Source: Bacillota bacterium
Lineage (GTDB): Bacteria > Bacillota > Sulfobacillia > Symbiobacteriales > ZC4RG38
Reading direction: 5' to 3'
DNA: 10,403 nt
NCBI GenBank assembly: GCA_003242505.1
Contig: QGUP01000036.1
Coordinates: 1-10,403 of the forward strand
This document shows positions 1-6,274 of this stretch, piece after piece. The notes under the pieces are model-generated. The model did not search any database, was not told the origin of the DNA, and saw only the letters and a program-made list of their open reading frames with translations. Positions within the stretch are counted from its first letter, which is position 1; every line of letters begins with the position of its first letter. A program made the position numbers and the translations under genes.

Positions 1-1
1 G

Positions 2-790
2 GTGGCCAACCGGACCCTGGAGCGGGCGGAGAAGCTCGCCGGCGCCTTCGGCGGCCGGGCCATTCCCCTGGAGGCCCTGGCGGAGGCCCTCCAGGAGGTG
101 GACGTGGTCATCTCCTCCACCGGGGCTGAAGGGTATCTCCTCACCCGGGAGATGGTGGAGCGGGCCCTCCGGGCCCGGCGGGGCCGGCCCATCTTCCTCT
201 TCGACATCGCGGTTCCCCGGGATGTGGACCCCGCGGTCGGCGGGCTGGAGGGGGCTTTCCTTTACAACATCGACGACCTGGAGCAGGTGGTGGCCCAGAA
301 CCTCCAGGAGCGGGCCCGGGAGGCCGTCCGGGCGGAAGCCATCCTGGCGGAAGAGGTGGAGCGGTTCCAGGCCTGGCTCAACACCCAGGCGGTGGTGCCC
401 ACCATCCGGCAGCTGCGGGAGAAGGCGGAGCGGATCCGGCAGGCGGAACTCAAGCGGGCCCTGGGCCGGCTGCCCGGCCTGAGCGATCGGGAACGGAACG
501 TGATCGAGGCCATGACCGTGGCCATCGTCAACAAGATCCTCAACGACCCGACCCAGGAGCTGAAGCGCCTGGCCGAGGGGGGCGGCCGGGGGGAGGCCCG
601 GGCGGCGGCCGCCCTCCTGGCCCGGCTCTTCCGCCTCGAACCGGCTCCCGCCGACGACCCGGCGGTGGCCGCGGCCGACCGGGCCCTCCGGGCTTCCTGG
701 GGCCGGCCGGAGGACTGTCCCGTGGCCGGCCGGCGGCGGACCGGCGCCGCGCCGGAGCCCGAGGCCCTGCCGGCCCCCACGGACGGGTAA
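2..790 (+). CDS. hemA: Glutamyl-tRNA reductase, C-terminal 262 residues (5' end outside window)
   Basis: HemA reduces glutamyl-tRNA(Glu) to glutamate-1-semialdehyde with NADPH, the first committed step of the C5 haem pathway in the cytosol. The visible part starts inside the NADPH-binding domain (VANRTLERAEKLA, then DVVISSTGA and FLFDIAVPRDVDP) and continues through the long helix and C-terminal dimerisation domain (VVPTIRQLREKAE, then LNDPTQELKRLAE). Bacillus HemA is about 455 residues, so roughly 210 N-terminal residues, including the catalytic cysteine domain, lie upstream. The GTG at position 2 is an internal valine codon, not a start. After the usual family end (FRLE, near base 640) there is a 49-residue Pro/Ala/Arg-rich tail that looks disordered. 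It is followed 15 bp later by the hemX-like gene, as in Bacillus hemAXCDB operons. The identification is firm. Confidence 0.95.
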   Translation: MANRTLERAEKLAGAFGGRAIPLEALAEALQEVDVVISSTGAEGYLLTREMVERALRARRGRPIFLFDIAVPRDVDPAVGGLEGAFLYNIDDLEQVVAQNLQERAREAVRAEAILAEEVERFQAWLNTQAVVPTIRQLREKAERIRQAELKRALGRLPGLSDRERNVIEAMTVAIVNKILNDPTQELKRLAEGGGRGEARAAAALLARLFRLEPAPADDPAVAAADRALRASWGRPEDCPVAGRRRTGAAPEPEALPAPTDG

Positions 791-805
791 GGCGGGGGAG
801 GCGGC

Positions 806-1639
806 GTGGGCAGCGGGCTGGCGGTGTTCTACGTCGGGACCACCCTGGCCTACACCCTGGCCGCGGTGGCCCACCTGATGCTTTTCTACCGGCGGTGGGA
901 CCGGGTGACCCGGGAGCTCACCCGGTGCGCCTGGATCCTGCACACCGGGGCCCTGGCTTTACTGGTCCTCCGGACCGGCCGCTTTCCGGCCTACACCGTC
1001 CCGGAGGCCGCGGTCTTTCTCACGTGGCTCCTGGTCGGCCTCTATCTCGTTTACGACTGGCGGTCCCGGAACCTCGGGGCCGGGGTCTTCCTGCTCCCGG
1101 TGATCTTCCTCCTGTTGGCGGCCGGGGCCGGGCTGCCCCGGGCCCTTCCCGCGTCCGCTGCAGGGCCCGCGCCGCCGGTGCCCGGCGGCATCGTCGTGGG
1201 CCACGCCCTGATCGCCCTTCTGGCCCTGGGGTGCTCGGTGGGCGCCTTCGTCGCCGGGGCGATGTACCTTCTCCTGGACTGGCAGCTCCGCCGGAAGGCG
1301 ATGGGACCCCTTGCCTACCGGCTCCCTTCCCTCGAAGGGCTCGACCTGTGGGGGCACCGGTGCGTGGCGGCGGGGTTCACCCTCCTCACCCTGGCGATGG
1401 TCTCCGGCAGCCTCTTCGCCGGCCGGCTGTGGGGGAGCGCCGGCTGGGCCCTGGACGCCAAGCTCCTGTGGACCCTGCTGACCTGGGGGCTGTACGCGGG
1501 GTACCTCGCAGTGCGGCGGTACCGGGGGTGGGGCGGCCGGCAGGCGGCCTGGTGGAGCATCCTGGGTTTCCTCAGCGCGGCGGCCAACTACCTGGTGATT
1601 AACCGTTACGTTTCGGACTGGCACCGCTTCGACCTGTGA
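806..1639 (+). CDS. hemX: HemX/CcsA-family membrane protein
   Basis: This is a 277-residue polytopic membrane protein with about eight hydrophobic segments (near residues 5-28, 41-58, 68-85, 92-110, 128-159, 187-211, 219-236 and 247-265). Its second half resembles the cytochrome c assembly CcsA/CcmC fold (WALDAKLLWTLLTWGLYAGY, then GWGGRQAAWWSILGF and YLVINRYVSDWH), but the tryptophan-rich WWD haem-handling motif of true CcsA is not complete. Histidines at 23, 46, 133 and 184 lie in or beside membrane segments. Its place between hemA and hemC is that of Bacillus HemX, reported to modulate HemA abundance, so HemX is the best name. A role in cytochrome c biogenesis is the alternative. The GTG start is preceded by GGGGGAGG (794-801) at a 4-nt spacing. 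The 17-residue loop after segment 4 is Pro/Ala-rich. Confidence 0.85.
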   Translation: MGSGLAVFYVGTTLAYTLAAVAHLMLFYRRWDRVTRELTRCAWILHTGALALLVLRTGRFPAYTVPEAAVFLTWLLVGLYLVYDWRSRNLGAGVFLLPVIFLLLAAGAGLPRALPASAAGPAPPVPGGIVVGHALIALLALGCSVGAFVAGAMYLLLDWQLRRKAMGPLAYRLPSLEGLDLWGHRCVAAGFTLLTLAMVSGSLFAGRLWGSAGWALDAKLLWTLLTWGLYAGYLAVRRYRGWGGRQAAWWSILGFLSAAANYLVINRYVSDWHRFDL

Positions 1640-1654
1640 CGAGGGGTGTCGCCA

Positions 1655-2746
1655 GTGGGAAAGACCGTGCGGGTGGCCACCCGGGGGAGCCTCCTGGCCC
1701 TCAGCCAGACCCGGTGGGTTGTGGCCCGGCTGGAGGCCCTGCACCCGGGGGTCCGCTTTGCTATTGAGATCTATCGGACCCAGGGGGATCGCACCCAGGC
1801 CGCGGGGATTCCCCTCAGCCAGGTGGGGGGCAAGGGGCTCTTCACCAAGGAACTGGAGGAGGCCCTCCTGGACGGCCGGGCGGACCTGGCGGTCCACAGC
1901 CTGAAGGACATGCCCACGGAACTGCCGCCTGGCCTCACCCTGGGCTGTATCCCCGAACGGGAGGATCCCCGGGATGTGGTCATTACCCGGGACGGCACCC
2001 CCCTGGCCGGGCTGCCGCCGGGGGCGGTGGTGGGCACCTCCAGCCTCCGGCGGCTGGCCCAGCTCCGGCGCCTCCGGCCGGACCTGGAGTACCGGCCGGT
2101 CCGGGGGAACGTGGACACCCGGCTGCGGAAGCTTGCGGAGGGGCAGTACGACGCGCTGGTGATGGCCGCCGCGGGGCTCCACCGGGCGGGGTTCGCCGGG
2201 CGGATCACCGAGTACCTCGACCCCGGGGTCGTCCTCCCCGCGGTGGGGCAGGGGGCCCTGGCCCTGGAGATCCGGGCCGGGGACGAGGAGATGGCCAGGC
2301 TGCTGGCGCCGCTCCATCACCTGCCCACCGCTCTGGCGGTCCGGGCGGAGCGGGCCTTCATGGCCCGGATCACCCGGGAGGCCCAGGCGGTGGCGGGCCT
2401 CGAGGCAGCCGCGCCCCCTGCCCCTGGGGCCGCGGCGGGGCGGGATGAGGCCGCGCCCCCTGCCCCGGGGGCCGCCCCGGCCGCCGGGACCGCGGGTCCC
2501 GGCTCGCCGGACCGGGCGCCCGCCCTGGCCGGCTCCTGTCAGACCCCGGTGGCGGCCCATGCCCGGCTGGCCGGGGACCTGCTCCACCTGCGGGGCCTGG
2601 TGGCCCTGCCCGACGGCAGCCGGCTGGTTGCCTGGGAGGCGGAGGGGGCCCCGGAGGATCCCGAGGGCCTCGGGACCCGGGTGGCGGAGCAGGTTCTGGC
2701 CCTGGGCGGCCGGGAGGTGCTGGCGCAGATCCACCGGCGCGGATAG
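1655..2746 (+). CDS. hemC: Hydroxymethylbilane synthase (porphobilinogen deaminase) with internal insertion
   Basis: HemC joins four porphobilinogen molecules into hydroxymethylbilane in the cytosol, building on a covalent dipyrromethane cofactor. Family landmarks are TRGSLLALSQT (residues 9-19), VGGKGLFTKELE (57-68), the catalytic aspartate D85 in AVHSLKDMP, GTSSLRR with R132/R133, RGNVDTRLRKL, and the cofactor cysteine C295 in GSCQTPVAAH. Usual length is about 310 residues with the cysteine near 242. Here the protein is 363 residues: some 52 extra Ala/Pro/Gly-rich residues (about 240-292) sit between the AERAF helix and the cofactor loop, and they contain a 14-residue duplication. I chose GTG at 1655 because GAGGGG (1641-1646) lies 8 nt upstream. 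The GTG at 1646 overlaps that site and would add three residues. The start is 15 bp after the hemX stop, in the same operon. Confidence 0.93.
   Translation: MGKTVRVATRGSLLALSQTRWVVARLEALHPGVRFAIEIYRTQGDRTQAAGIPLSQVGGKGLFTKELEEALLDGRADLAVHSLKDMPTELPPGLTLGCIPEREDPRDVVITRDGTPLAGLPPGAVVGTSSLRRLAQLRRLRPDLEYRPVRGNVDTRLRKLAEGQYDALVMAAAGLHRAGFAGRITEYLDPGVVLPAVGQGALALEIRAGDEEMARLLAPLHHLPTALAVRAERAFMARITREAQAVAGLEAAAPPAPGAAAGRDEAAPPAPGAAPAAGTAGPGSPDRAPALAGSCQTPVAAHARLAGDLLHLRGLVALPDGSRLVAWEAEGAPEDPEGLGTRVAEQVLALGGREVLAQIHRRG
2409..2475 (+). repeat. Near-perfect 25-bp direct repeat inside hemC
   Basis: Bases 2409-2433 recur at 2451-2475 with one mismatch (T versus G in the centre), a 42-bp offset. The offset is a multiple of three, so hemC stays in frame and encodes AAPPAPGAA twice, 14 residues apart. 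The repeat lies in the family-atypical insertion before the cofactor cysteine and suggests that at least part of the insertion grew by slippage or unequal recombination. Confidence 0.85.
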
Positions 2747-2802
2747 CCCGGGGAGGAGCGGGGAGCCCCGGGCAGACACCCTGGGAAGGGGGGTGGAGAA
2801 CC

Positions 2803-3675
2803 GTGGCCGGACCGCCCGAGAGGCCCCTGGCGGGGCGGACCGTCCTCGTCACCCGGGCCAGGGAGCAGCAGTCCGGGCTGGCGGAGGCCATCCGCCGGCT
2901 GGGCGGCGAGGTCTGGGACTTTCCCACCATCGCCATCGCCGATCCCGAAGACTGGGGGCCGGTGGACGCGGCCCTGGCCCGGCTGGAGTCCTTCGCCTGG
3001 CTGGTCTTCACCAGCCAGAACGGCGTCCGCCGGTTCTTCCAGCGGCTCGAGGGCCTGCGGGGACCGGGGGCGGCCCTGCCGCCCCACCTGCGGATCGCCG
3101 CGGTGGGCCGGGCCACCGCCGCGGCCCTGGCCGGGTACGGCCTGGAGCCGGCGGTGGTGCCCCGGGAGTACCGGGGGAGGGAACTCGCCCCGGCCCTGGC
3201 GCCCCACCTCCGCCCCGGGGACCGGGTCCTCCTGGCCCAGGCCCGGGACCCGGCCTGGGACGTGGCCGGCGACCTCCGGCGCCTCGGGGCGGAGGTGACC
3301 CAGGTGGCGGTCTACCGGACGGTGCCCGCGGCCGGGGATCCGGAGCCGCTCCGGGCCGCCCTGGCCGCGGGGCGGATCGACTACGCCACCTTCACCTCCC
3401 CCTCGACGGTCCGGAACTTCCTCCTGGCCCTGCCCGACGGCGTCCGGCTCCTGGCCCCGGTGACGGTGGCCTGCATCGGCCCTACCACCGCTGCGGCGGC
3501 CCGGGAGGCGGGGCTGCGGGTCGACCTGGTGCCCCCCGAGGCCACCGCCGAAGGCCTGGCCGCCGCCCTGGTGGCCCACGCTGCCCAGGGGGACGGGCAG
3601 GGGCGCCGGCGGGAGGCCGCCGCTGCCGGCACCCGCGGCCCTGACACAGATGGAGAACCCTCACCAGGAAGGTGA
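2803..3675 (+). CDS. hemD: Uroporphyrinogen-III synthase
   Basis: HemD inverts ring D of hydroxymethylbilane and closes it to uroporphyrinogen III in the cytosol. The 290-residue sequence shows the family's two-lobed pattern: GRTVLVTRAREQQSGLAEAIRRLGGEV at the N-terminus (broken here by my reading into the VTRA and GGEV landmarks), WLVFTSQNGVRRFF for the first lobe, IAAVGRATAAAL, and then FTSPSTVRNFL and VACIGPTTAAAAREAGL followed by EGLAAAL. The sequence family is very divergent, so position between hemC and hemB is strong supporting evidence. The GTG start is preceded by GGTGGAG (2792-2798, 4 nt away) and AAGGGGGG just upstream. A basic, Gly/Ala-rich tail of about 28 residues follows the last expected helix. 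The gene begins 56 bp after hemC and its end carries the hemB ribosome binding site. Confidence 0.92.
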   Translation: MAGPPERPLAGRTVLVTRAREQQSGLAEAIRRLGGEVWDFPTIAIADPEDWGPVDAALARLESFAWLVFTSQNGVRRFFQRLEGLRGPGAALPPHLRIAAVGRATAAALAGYGLEPAVVPREYRGRELAPALAPHLRPGDRVLLAQARDPAWDVAGDLRRLGAEVTQVAVYRTVPAAGDPEPLRAALAAGRIDYATFTSPSTVRNFLLALPDGVRLLAPVTVACIGPTTAAAAREAGLRVDLVPPEATAEGLAAALVAHAAQGDGQGRRREAAAAGTRGPDTDGEPSPGR

Positions 3676-3680
3676 TCGCC

Positions 3681-4661
3681 ATGCCCTATCCCATCCACCG
3701 CCCCCGGCGGCTGCGCCAGTCCGAGACCATCCGCCGGCTGGTCCGGGAGACGGTCCTCACCCCCGACGACTTCATCTACCCCCTCTTCGTGGTGCCGGGC
3801 GCCGGGGTCCGGAAGGAGATTGAGGCCCTGCCCGGGATCTGCCACTGGTCCCCGGACACGGTGCTCCAGGAGGTGGAGAACGCCCTGCGCCACGGGGTGC
3901 GGGCGGTGATCCTCTTCGGCATCCCGGAGTACAAGGACGCCCAGGGCACCTCCGCCTGGGACCCCCGGGGCCCGGTGCAGCAGGCGGTGCGGAACATCAA
4001 GGCTCGGTTCCCGGAGGTCTACGTCATCACCGACGTCTGCCTCTGCGAATACACCGACCACGGCCACTGCGGCGTGGTCCAGGACGGCAAGATCCTGAAC
4101 GACCCCACCCTGGAGCTTCTGGCCCGGGAGGCCCTCAGCCACGCGGAGGCCGGAGCCGACATGGTGGCCCCCTCGGACATGATGGACGGCCGGGTGGCGG
4201 CCATCCGCCGGGCCCTGGACGAGGCGGGCTTCCAGGACGTGGCGATCATGGCGTACTCGGCCAAGTACGCCTCGGCCTACTACGGCCCCTTCCGGGTCGC
4301 GGCCCAGTCCGCCCCCCAGTTTGGCGACCGGCGCTCCTACCAGATGGACCCGGCCAACGGCCGGGAGGCCCTCCGGGAGGTGGAGCTGGACCTGGCCGAA
4401 GGGGCCGACGTGGTGATGGTCAAGCCCGCCCTGGCCTACATGGACGTCATCTGGCGGGTCCGGCAGCAGGTGAACGTCCCGGTGGCCTGCTACAACGTCT
4501 CCGGCGAGTACGCGATGGTCAAGGCCGCCGCGGCCCGGGGCTGGATCGACGAGCGCCGGGTGGTGCTGGAGACCCTCACCGGCTTCAAGCGGGCCGGCGC
4601 GGACCTCATCCTCACCTACCACGCGGTGGAGGCCGCCCGGTGGCTGCGGGAGGAAGCCTGA
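3681..4661 (+). CDS. hemB: Delta-aminolevulinic acid dehydratase (porphobilinogen synthase)
   Basis: HemB condenses two 5-aminolevulinate molecules into porphobilinogen. The 326-residue protein is full length. It has the cysteine-type zinc site C120-x-C122-x7-C130 (DVCLCEYTDHGHC), the two active-site lysines K195 (YSAKYASAYYGPF) and K248 (VMVKPALAYMD), and the YQMDPANGREALRE segment. The cysteines point to a zinc-dependent enzyme, not the magnesium-only type. I chose ATG at 3681 because AGGAAGG (3666-3672) is 8 nt upstream. A GTG at 3672, three codons earlier, would overlap both that site and the hemD stop. hemD ends at 3675, so translation is probably coupled. This is the last gene of the operon before a strong hairpin. 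The identification is secure. Confidence 0.98.
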   Translation: MPYPIHRPRRLRQSETIRRLVRETVLTPDDFIYPLFVVPGAGVRKEIEALPGICHWSPDTVLQEVENALRHGVRAVILFGIPEYKDAQGTSAWDPRGPVQQAVRNIKARFPEVYVITDVCLCEYTDHGHCGVVQDGKILNDPTLELLAREALSHAEAGADMVAPSDMMDGRVAAIRRALDEAGFQDVAIMAYSAKYASAYYGPFRVAAQSAPQFGDRRSYQMDPANGREALREVELDLAEGADVVMVKPALAYMDVIWRVRQQVNVPVACYNVSGEYAMVKAAAARGWIDERRVVLETLTGFKRAGADLILTYHAVEAARWLREEA

Positions 4662-4706
4662 CCCGGCCGTGGGCAGCACCCGCGAGAAAGGCAGGCGCAA
4701 CGCAGC

Positions 4707-4735
4707 GGCGCCACACCCCCCGGGGGTGTGGCGCC
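4707..4735. terminator. Symmetric hairpin between hemB and the converging small gene
   Basis: GGCGCCACACCCCC (4707-4720) is the exact reverse complement of 4722-4735, a perfect 14-bp palindromic arm with a single central base. In RNA the centre would open to a small loop. It sits between the ends of two converging genes (hemB, and the minus-strand gene ending at 4772), the expected place for a bidirectional terminator. Neither side has a clean T-run (CGCCTTGTCCTTG on the plus side), so termination strength is uncertain. Confidence 0.65.
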
Positions 4736-4771
4736 TCGCCTTGTCCTTGTCCCGGGTACGGGTCTCCCGGG

Positions 4772-4993
4772 TCAGGGGTTGCACCTCTGCAGGAAGAGGG
4801 CCAGGAACAGCACGCCAAAGAAGAGCGTGGTGGCGCCGGTGCAGCCGAGGCAGCCCTTATTCAGGTACGGGTCCTCTTCGAACTTGGCTTCTTTGGCCGC
4901 CTCGAGTTCCCGTTCCGCCCAGGTCTTGTACCCGTCGCCCCCCAGGGCGTCCCGGACCCGGCGGACCACTCTTACCTTGCGGAACTTTGCCAT
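4772..4993 (-). CDS. Small single-pass membrane protein with CxxC, function unknown
   Basis: I do not recognise this 73-residue protein. It has three visible parts: a very basic N-terminus (MAKFRKVRVVRRVRD), a charged middle probably helical (TWAERELEAAKEAKFEED), and a C-terminal hydrophobic segment (about residues 52-70) ending LQRCNP. Cysteines at 48 and 51 form KGCLGC just before the membrane segment, and C71 lies just after it. That suggests a tail-anchored protein with a cytosolic basic domain. The ATG at 4993 is supported by AGGAGG on the minus strand (plus-strand 5001-5006), 7 nt away. A TTG two codons earlier is less likely. It converges on hemB and diverges from the amino acid transporter, so it is its own transcription unit. 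I see no convincing promoter upstream of it. Confidence 0.7.
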   Translation of the reverse strand: MAKFRKVRVVRRVRDALGGDGYKTWAERELEAAKEAKFEEDPYLNKGCLGCTGATTLFFGVLFLALFLQRCNP

Positions 4994-5177
4994 CGTCAAG
5001 CCTCCTGATCCCGCACCTAATAGGCACCTTTGATAGGGACCTTCGACAGGGGTCTCCCCTGGCTCCTCCCATCCCTGCTCCGGTCTTCCCCCTTGTCCGT
5101 CCGCGGGTGGCCGTACACCGGTCGGCCTCCGGGCACATTTCCGGGTGAGTAGATTTTGGGACTGGCCCTTTTGGGTC

Positions 5178-5206
5178 TGGACAGGGTTTCACTGTTCCTG
5201 TATAGT
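5178..5206 (+). promoter_or_regulatory. Sigma-A promoter of the amino acid transporter operon
   Basis: TGGACA (5178-5183) and TATAGT (5201-5206) each match the consensus at five of six positions and are separated by exactly 17 bp. The expected transcription start is near 5213, giving a leader of about 50 nt to the GTG at 5262. A second -10-like TATACT at 5206-5211 overlaps but has no matching -35. The local AT content stands out against the surrounding GC-rich DNA. Confidence 0.75.
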
Positions 5207-5222
5207 ATACTCATGCGTGCTT

Positions 5223-5240
5223 AGTGAATACGTATTCACT
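5223..5240. promoter_or_regulatory. ARG box-like operator (perfect 18-bp palindrome)
   Basis: AGTGAATACGTATTCACT is a perfect palindrome. It fits the ArgR/AhrC ARG box consensus, half-sites TGAAT and ATTCA separated by four bases, with no mismatch in the half-sites. It lies about 10-28 bases downstream of the predicted transcription start and just upstream of the ribosome binding site (5244-5250), a position suited to repression. That an arginine-responsive ArgR/AhrC protein binds it is inferred; no regulator gene is in the window. Confidence 0.8.
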
Positions 5241-5261
5241 CCCGGGGAGGCGCTACGGATC

Positions 5262-6092
5262 GTGCAACGTCGGCTGTCTCTCTTCGTCGCGGCTCTTCTG
5301 GTTCTCTCCGCCCTGGTGGCCGGCTGCGGCCAGGCGCCCGCCGGCATCGGCACCCAGACCGGCAGCAGCGGGTCCGGCGGCGACGGGGGGGCGTCGGCAT
5401 CGGCAACCCCCACCCTGGACCGGATCAAGCGGGAGGGCGTGCTGAAGATCGGCACCTCGCCGGACTACCCGCCCTTCGAGTTCCTCGATGAGAACAACCA
5501 GGTGGTCGGCTTCGACATCGACATCATGCAGGAAGTGGCCCGGGAACTCGGGGTGCAGCTGGAGATCGTCCAGATGGGCTTCGACGGCCTGATTCCGGCC
5601 TTGCAGGCGGGCAAGTTCGACATCATGGCCGCCGGCGTCACCGTCACCGAGGAGCGCAAGCAGGTGGTGGACTTCACCGACCCCTATCTGGTGGGCACCG
5701 ACGCCATCGTGGTCCACAAGGACTGGCAGAAGCCCATCAAGGGGCTGGAGGACCTGAAGGGGCACACCATCGCCGTCCAGATCGGTACCATCCAGGCTGA
5801 CGCGGCCCACGAGGTGGAAGGGCTGACGGTGAAGGAGTACAACCTCTTCACCGAGGCGGCCACCGCGGTGGCCTCCAAGCAGGCCGATGCGATGTACCTG
5901 CACAAGGTGGTGGCGGAGGCCTTTATCAAGGCCAACCCCAACCTGAAGATCGCGGCGGAGACGCCGGCGAAGGACACCGCCTTTGCCCTGCGCAAGGACA
6001 CCCCGGACCTGACCCAGTTCGTCAACCAGGTCCTGGCGAAGATGCAGGAAGACGGCCGGTTTGACCAGCTCGTGCAGAAGTGGTTCCAGTAA
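5262..6092 (+). CDS. Amino acid ABC transporter substrate-binding lipoprotein
   Basis: This is a 276-residue extracellular solute-binding protein of family 3 (polar amino acids), anchored to the outside of the membrane. It has a lipoprotein signal, residues 1-22, with lipobox LVAG before C22, then a Gly/Ser/Ala-rich linker to about residue 50. The binding domain includes LKIGTSPDYPPFEF (61-74), VGFDIDIMQEVA, LIPALQAGKFDIMAAGVTVTEER with the carboxylate-binding arginine R132, and VDFTDPY. At the usual ammonium-binding aspartate (D161 of HisJ) I align H214 (ADAMYLHKVVAEAF), which is unusual. The GTG at 5262 is preceded by GGGGAGG (5244-5250, 11 nt away) and follows the promoter and operator. 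A reading frame open back to 5145 would run through both and is rejected. The operator suggests arginine or a related basic amino acid as substrate; that is inference. Confidence 0.9.
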   Translation: MQRRLSLFVAALLVLSALVAGCGQAPAGIGTQTGSSGSGGDGGASASATPTLDRIKREGVLKIGTSPDYPPFEFLDENNQVVGFDIDIMQEVARELGVQLEIVQMGFDGLIPALQAGKFDIMAAGVTVTEERKQVVDFTDPYLVGTDAIVVHKDWQKPIKGLEDLKGHTIAVQIGTIQADAAHEVEGLTVKEYNLFTEAATAVASKQADAMYLHKVVAEAFIKANPNLKIAAETPAKDTAFALRKDTPDLTQFVNQVLAKMQEDGRFDQLVQKWFQ

Positions 6093-6174
6093 CAACCCGC
6101 CCGCGGGCCTGAGAGCCGGCCCGGGCCCGGCCGGGGCCCATCTTCTCCCTGGCCGGCGGTCCAGCCCATGCCAC

Positions 6175-6199
6175 AAGGGGGCGGCGGCGCCGCCCCCTT
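6175..6199 (+). promoter_or_regulatory. Intercistronic hairpin between binding protein and permease genes
   Basis: AAGGGGGCGGC (6175-6185) pairs perfectly with GCCGCCCCCTT (6189-6199) around a 3-nt loop, within the 182-bp gap between the two genes. No U-run follows. Such hairpins after a binding-protein gene often protect or partially terminate the transcript, so that binding protein is made in excess over the membrane parts. That role is inferred here. Confidence 0.5.
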
Positions 6200-6274
6200 C
6201 TCGCCTGTCCGCCGCCTGCGCTTCTACCCGCACCCACGCTGCGACCACCCTGCCGCCGTTGGGAGGAAGGAACC

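Noticed and set aside
1646..1654. GTG at 1646 as the hemC start
   Set aside because: It overlaps the GAGGGG ribosome binding site. GTG at 1655 has proper 8-nt spacing and begins close to the usual HemC N-terminus.
959..2779. 606-residue open frame on the minus strand across hemX and hemC
   Set aside because: It is antisense to two clear genes, rich in Pro/Gly/Arg/Gln, with no domain. Long antisense frames are expected in DNA this GC-rich.
2445..3644. 399-residue plus-strand frame overlapping hemC and hemD
   Set aside because: Pro/Gly/Arg-rich out-of-frame shadow of two recognised enzymes, with no ribosome binding site or motif.
3672..3680. GTG at 3672 as the hemB start
   Set aside because: It overlaps both the hemD stop and the AGGAAGG site. 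ATG at 3681 has 8-nt spacing and gives metal-site numbering identical to E. coli HemB.
5145..5261. Upstream extension of the binding-protein gene from ATG at 5145
   Set aside because: It would translate through the promoter and the ARG box and put 39 residues in front of a normal lipoprotein signal. GTG at 5262 has a ribosome binding site and a standard lipobox.
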